A stretch of DNA of 58,000 nt from Adiantum capillus-veneris (lineage: Eukaryota > Streptophyta > Polypodiopsida > Polypodiales > Pteridaceae). This document shows, one piece after another, positions 52,870 to 58,000 of this stretch. The position numbers were made by a program, and so were the translations under genes. How positions within the stretch are numbered: the first letter of the stretch is position 1; the number at the start of each line of letters is the position of its first letter. The DNA is taken from NCBI GenBank assembly GCA_014529385.2, contig CM043971.1:57792709-57850708 (forward strand). The letters are read 5' to 3'. The notes under the pieces were generated by a model. It saw only the letters and a list, made by a program, of their open reading frames with translations. It was not told where the DNA came from and ran no database searches.

Positions 52870-54045
52870 AATCATGTATTTTGTTAGTGTTCAAGAGAAT
52901 TCCATTTTAGTCGCAATTTAGTTTCTTAGTTTCGTAATGCACAAGTCTGAGCAAAACTTTCCGACCAATCATAAAACCGACCGAAACCTAACGAAATGCA
53001 TATAAATAACAAATCATAAAAGGTAACACCTATTGTATCAAACATATTAATTATACATCATTGTCCTTAAACACATCTAGCATTCCTCTTCAACACCTCA
53101 AGCGTCATCTCATATGTTAAGTACCTATTTTGTCTAAAGGTTATGTCTAAAGAGGGAGGGAGTGAGGGATGGAGACAATAAAAATTTCTTAGTGCACACT
53201 ATCATGGCAAATGCTTATAGGAAGAGACGGCTATTCTTTTAATTACTTTTGGCAAAGAATGCCTAATTTTAGGAGGAGGGAGAAGAAATAGATTTTGCAC
53301 TGAGCCTATTGTTAGGTTGGACTCAACATAAACGTGTTGTTGGTCTTCAAGATCTTTGATTTTGAATTGAGAATACCTCTCTCTCTCACTCTCTCTCTCT
53401 CCCCGTCCCCCAAATAGTAAGAATTTAAAAATTAAATAGCATGGTATAAGGTAACTCCATGTCTATTGCCCACCATTTTCAATCAATCTGAGGTATCTCT
53501 AGCAGCGTCATGTAGCCACCTTTGCACCCACTCTGCTTAGTCATCCCACCTCAAATTTGTTCCACTCAAGAGTTGCTCTTCGATCACCATCCACGATAAT
53601 AATCGCTAGTTCAACTTTTTGTCAGTCTTGGCCACCTCACCTTCATAACAAGTAGACTTAATTAATGCAAGTTGGCAGTTGGTTTACATGTATTGCAGGC
53701 ACATTCATCTTTCTTGACAATTTTCTTGCTTCATTGCAAGTGGTAATAGCATGACATGAGCTTTTTGTCTTCTTAGATTTTTGCACAATTCCACAAGCAT
53801 GTAAGGCATGACGATGCTTAAAGACCAACAGTTTTGTATGTACACTTGCTCAATGTTTCATGTGCATAAGTTGGCAAAGGGTTCCATTGTTCTTCAGAGG
53901 CAAAAGTGTCCATGGCTTAGAGGAGGTGAAGCGCATTTTTCAGCTCTTCATTTACACTCACAATAATCCATAATGGCTAAGGAGATTGGAGCTTGAGATA
54001 AAGGTTTCTTGAGGGGGAATGTGAGTCTGATTCAGGTCCCTGAGA
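52870..54045. other. No recognisable gene
   Basis: A/T-rich spacer with a short (CT)n at 53380-53400. No domain or element end is recognised. Confidence 0.5.
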
Positions 54046-55032
54046 TGAGTGGACATTGCGCTTTTTCTCCCCACTTTGGGCTACATTGATGGAGCGCATC
54101 GCTTGTCTAATGAAGATGGAGGTGGCATGCATGTAAGCATCCTTGTCATGTTTATATGCACTCTTTTCATGGCATAAAGGTGATTTCTCTCGCTTTTTGA
54201 TGATGCAAAGAATGTGTTCGCGGGTTCAGTTTCAAGAACCTCAAACAAAGCTCAGTTTCAAGAACCTCAAACAAAGCTCTGGCTTTTTGACACTTTGGTC
54301 ACATAAGCTATGCTCTATGGGGTGAATATATGGGGACCATTATAGTCGAGCTAGTAGTAACGTATGGAGAGGTCTCTGGTCTCTATGATATCTCGTATTA
54401 TTAGAGCCAAGGCCGTCGTACGGCATGTGATTATTCGTGTAGAGCTTGCTACTCTCTTGTTGGTTACAAAGGCACTTACCAGATCCGTTTCTTTTATACA
54501 CAGTATTTGGGATCTCCCCAAAGACAGATATGCCCATCTAGCTATGGAGTCTTCTCGACAGCTTGCCTCACTGGGGGACACATCTTGCTGGTATGCACAC
54601 ATGACAACTTGGTTTTAACTACATGGGTTCGGCATGGATAGACTACCCCTTTTCAAGTATTTGTTGGACACACCCTCCTTGTCCCTCATGTAGACTGAGA
54701 TTACCGGGCTCATCAGACAGAATTTGATTTAGTTAGACACTAGGAGGACATGGACACAACCGATGCGGGAGCTAGGCACGAAGATGAATTTCTATAGAGA
54801 GCATCTTTTTCAACTCATAGAGGATGGAATTGTGACCAGACCAACCTTACATAGACACTCATTTATCCCAAGATACGATGTGCTATTGGTTAGATGTAGA
54901 CATCATCACATCAGCTAGAGATTGAGACTGACAGATTTTGAGGAGTATGAGTCTACTCAATTGTGTCATATAGAGCCAGAGACAAAGCTACACCACATAT
55001 GTCATTGTCCAGTATACTATGATATACAAGGC
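54046..55032 (+). pseudogene. LINE copy D, reverse-transcriptase C-terminal part
   Basis: Homologous to 9490-10469, starting at the same 'atgagtggacattg'. 'LYGVNIWG'-like sequence lies near 54310, and an 84-residue frame at 54364-54618 includes 'SMISRIIRAKAVVRHVIIRVELATLLL' and 'MESSRQLASLGDTSCWY'. The zinc knuckle 'CHIEPETKLHHICHC' lies near 54965-55010. The frame is cut at 55032 by the same LTR-like insertion as in copy A. It has a 31-bp internal duplication near 54230-54280 ('cagtttcaagaacctcaaacaaagctc'). Confidence 0.75.
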
Positions 55033-55919
55033 AAAATTTTGATATATATTTTGTTTGGAGTAAAGTTTGTTCATCTTAGCGTTTTTCCACAGTATAGGAC
55101 TTTATTCTAATCGTTTTCGTGAAGTTTCAAATTTTGACCCGGGACACCTCTTGGGAGCCAGTTTTAAGGGTGCTAAGGTCAAAATTTGGAAAAGTTTTGT
55201 ATGTAGAAATTGTAGTCCTCAATACGAGGAAAATATTGTTGCTTCAAGTTTTTTCATATTCCTTCATTTTGATGCTCATTTCAGCCCGTAGATTAGGGAA
55301 AAAGTAAAAAAATACTATTTTAAGTTGTTTTTGTAGAAATTGTCAACTTGCAGGTAAATTTTCGGTCCAAACTAAGAAGGTGATGGATTTTTTGCATCAA
55401 ACAACTCTTGAAAAGCTTGACGAGACAAACAAACTCATATGAGATGGCCCCGATCAAATTGGGAACTATTTGGGAGTTACACCTCACTGAAAATGACTGA
55501 GAATTGTAGACTCGCATGTGTGGGGTGTGTTTTAGCTGTTCTTATGCGTTTGTGTGCAGGACGCCTCTTTTCAAGCCTATTTTCGGCCGTTTTGTTGAAG
55601 ACTGGAGCTGAGGCAAAAAATAGCCATCTTTTGGCGTGAAAAAGATAGCCCATACTTAGAAGGAGGCTATTCGACTGTGATGGCGCCTTGAGATTGTGAT
55701 TGAGAGTGAGAGTGCGGTTGAGAGTGAGAGTGAGAGTGTTGAGAATTGTAAACAAGATTGAGAGTGAGATAGCTCGGGGGTGGTTGGGAGGTTTGACACG
55801 AGCTACGCTCTTCTTGTACCCGTGAATTGATATCAATATAGCTCTTTGATTTCGTGCGTCTACTCAGTGTACTTGCATTTTTTTGTTATTCAGTTGCTGT
55901 AGTTCCGTGTCTCGTCACA
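55033..55919 (+). mobile_element. Solo-LTR-like insertion inside LINE copy D
   Basis: The same element, at the same site, as 10470-11368. The left flank AAGGC (55028-55032) and right flank GAGGC (55920-55924) preserve the target duplication. Its first ~24 bp (TGTAATAGG...) are missing or replaced here. A 'gagagtga' array lies at 55700-55737. Confidence 0.65.
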
Positions 55920-56540
55920 GAGGCCGCTTCCACTGTCTACTCGAAGAGAATTTTGGACCACTAGCTAGAGTTATGAGATATCATGATCAGAGATGCCTTG
56001 GGCTGTTTTTGTTGAAGATGCGCAGACACACGGAGGGTCTCTTGAGGAGCTCAAACAGTGGGAGACATTCATAGAGGGAGATCACTGACTTCTTCAGACC
56101 ATAGACTTGACATCAGATGAGCAAGCATCACACATTAGACTTCAAAGTTCATATGTACTAGAGGTATTATGACTGGCAAGGCCATTGATTTTGGGAGATT
56201 CAGACGCCCACGGCTACGAGGGTCATCAGACATCGACAAAGACCGCATCTAAGGGATTGGACTATTCTAGCATGACATGGGAGACGTCCAGTTAGAGCAC
56301 TCACTGTGGAGGACATTAATGAGATTTGTTAACGACCAATGCTAAACATCTTGAGACTCTTGATTTCAGCATTTCATTTCAGTTCACTTTTTTAGTCTTC
56401 ATTTTTAACACATAGACATTGTACCGTATTTTTTAGCACACAAACATTGTATTAGATTCACCAGTTTGTAACCTTTTTGGTCTCATAGGTCATTTTGGCC
56501 TTCTGTAGACGTTAATATTCATTTATAAAAAAAATTATAC
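55920..56540 (+). pseudogene. LINE copy D, C-terminal end and 3' UTR
   Basis: 'RFHCLLEENFGPLARVMRYHDQRCLGLFLLKM', then the PIP-box-like motif in which the Gln codon has become TAG (56072-56074), followed by 'REITDFF'. The 3' UTR contains 'ttttggtctcataggtcatt' (56475-56500), 'gacgttaatattcattt' and an A-rich end. Confidence 0.75.
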
Positions 56541-56699
56541 ATTCACACCATAGCAGGAGATACAATTAGAGTATTACTTCTCTGAGCAAGTATTTTACAA
56601 CCCCATCACTCTTGCTTATTGAGTTTGTATGTGATTTATTTTGTTTGCTTGCTATATTTTTCTAAGTCTAAATTTTTGTTTGTGTCCTCCATTAGGTTG

Positions 56700-56919
56700 C
56701 CATTATGGTTCATATTAGCTATTGACATGCACAATTGGATGAGGATGGTGTACCAAGCACTCTAGAGGAGAGAGTAATCATTCACGAGTATCACTTCTAC
56801 ATTAGTGATAATCGCTCTCATATTGCACATTTTGTCAACACTGCTTTCATCATCATGATAGTTGGATGCATGAGCATGGCATCACTTGCACACAACGATG
56901 CAAAAGGTATGATGGGGTA
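56700..56919 (+). pseudogene. Second copy of decayed transposon-associated gene (5' fragment)
   Basis: 'DEDGVPSTLEERVIIHEYHFYISDNRSHIAHFV' matches 12096-12200 almost exactly. The copy stops at 56919 where the tandem duplicate of the LTR-like insertion begins, so the conserved DGC and HGKG motifs are missing. Confidence 0.6.
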
Positions 56920-58000
56920 TGAAAAGCTTGACGAGACAAACAAACTCATATGAGATGGCCCCGATCAAATTGGGAACTATTTGGGAGTTACACCTCACTG
57001 AAAATGACTGAGAATTGTAGACTCGCATGTGTGGGGTGTGTTTTAGCTGTTCTTATGCGTTTGTGTGCAGGACGCCTCTTTTCAAGCCTATTTTTGGCCG
57101 TTTTGTTGAAGACTGGAGCTGAGGCAAAAAATAGCCATCTTTTGGCGTGAAAAAGATAGCCCATACTTAGAAGGAGGCTATTCGACTGTGATGGCGCCTT
57201 GAGATTGTGATTGAGAGTGAGAGTGCGGTTGAGAGTGAGAGTGAGAGTGTTGAGAATTGTAAACAAGATTGAGAGTGAGATAGCTCGGGGGTGGTTGGGA
57301 GGTTTGACACGAGCTACGCTCTTCTTGTACCCGTGAATTGATATCAATATAGCTCTTTGATTTCGTGCGTCTACTCAGTGTACTTGCATTTTTTTGTTAT
57401 TCAGTTGCTGTGGTTCCGTGTCTCGTCACAGAGGCCGCTTCCACTGTCTACTCGAAGAGAATTTTGGACCACTAGCTAGAGTTATGAGATATCATGATCA
57501 GAGATGCCTTGGGCTGTTTTTGTTGAGGATGCGCAGACACACGGAGGGTCTCTTGAGGAGCTCAAACAGTGGGAGACATTCATAGAGGGAGATCACTGAC
57601 TTCTTCAGACCATAGACTTGACATCAGATGAGCAAGCATCACACATTAGACTTCAAAGTTCATATGTACTAGAGGTATTATGACTGGCAAGGCCATTGAT
57701 TTTGGGAGATTCAGACGCCCACGGCTACGAGGGTCATCAGACATCGACAAAGACCGCATCTAAGGGATTGGACTATTCTAGCATGACATGGGAGACGTCC
57801 AGTTAGAGCACTCACTGTGGAGGACATTAATGAGATTTGTTAACGACCAATGCTAAACATCTTGAGACTCCTGATTTCAGCATTTCATTTCAGTTCACTT
57901 TTTTAGTCTTCATTTTTAACACATAGACATTGTACCGTATTTTTTAGCACACAAACATTGTATTAGATTCACCAGTTTGTAACCTTTTTGGTCTCATAGG
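56920..58000. repeat. Unit 2 of the 1,511-bp tandem duplication (incomplete at window edge)
   Basis: Matches 55409-56489 with only about five substitutions and no indels seen in 1,081 bp. Examples: C to T in 'tttt(c/t)ggcc', a to g in 'tgt(a/g)gttcc', a to g in 'ga(a/g)gatgcgcag', t to c in 'gactc(t/c)tgattt'. It therefore repeats half of the LTR insertion, the LINE C-terminus (PIP-like motif with the same TAG at 57583-57585) and the LINE 3' UTR. Confidence 0.95.

Larger units (their letters stand above)
55409..56919. repeat. Unit 1 of a 1,511-bp tandem duplication
   Basis: Starts at 'tgaaaagcttgacgagac' inside the LTR-like insertion and ends inside the transposon-associated gene fragment. 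It is repeated from 56920 onward at a constant offset of 1,511 bp. Confidence 0.95.

Overview
The window is nuclear DNA of a land plant. It holds EnSpm/CACTA, Helitron, Ty1-copia and LINE elements nested in one another, decayed plant-type PPR (RNA-editing factor) sequence, an F-box-like fragment, a heavy-metal-associated (HMA) domain fragment, and many long (GA)n/(CT)n, (CA)n and poly-C tracts. A large, repeat-rich genome such as a fern or other seed-free plant fits best, but no rRNA or organellar marker fixes the taxon. I see no intact host gene. Nearly all recognisable coding sequence is transposon-derived or pseudogenised.

Layout. 1-771: 3' end of a copia-like element in which a gag zinc knuckle is followed almost directly by a polypurine tract and LTR, with no pol between. 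1.2-3.0 kb: minus-strand PPR pseudogene. 3.8-5.1 kb: F-box-associated fragment, a possible short first exon and a GC-rich minisatellite. 5.9-6.2 kb: processed pseudogene of ribosomal protein eL37. 7.1-9.1 kb: element with ~0.4-kb inverted arms and a 53-nt poly-C tract. 9.5-13.2 kb: 5'-truncated LINE split by a solo-LTR-like insertion, then a decayed transposon-associated gene and a 149-bp miniature Helitron. 15.6-29.9 kb: a ~187-bp satellite array interrupted by a 12.8-kb Helitron-like element (16113-28914). That element has Rep, helicase, endonuclease (EEP) and OB-fold/RPA-like sequence, and carries a nested internally deleted copia (20417-22704, TSD AGACT). 32.5-33.8 kb: unrecognised minus-strand pseudogene. 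33.9-52.9 kb: a Crinkler/RHS-like NTPase-nuclease gene cut in two by a 17.5-kb EnSpm-like transposon (34275-51746, TSD GAC). That transposon encodes a TNP2-like transposase and has itself received two LINE insertions and a second 3.15-kb CACTA element (46450-49602) with a PTTA-type ORF and an HMA fragment. 54.0-58.0 kb: a second copy of the 9.5-12.3 kb block, ending in a very recent 1,511-bp tandem duplication that runs off the window.

How the parts relate. Insertion junctions give a relative order: satellite, then Helitron, then copia; CRN/RHS-like gene, then outer EnSpm-like element, then LINEs and inner CACTA; LINE, then LTR insertion, then segmental duplication, then tandem duplication. 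The most unexpected protein-level signal is a PCNA-interacting (PIP-box-like) motif conserved at the C-terminus of the LINE family.
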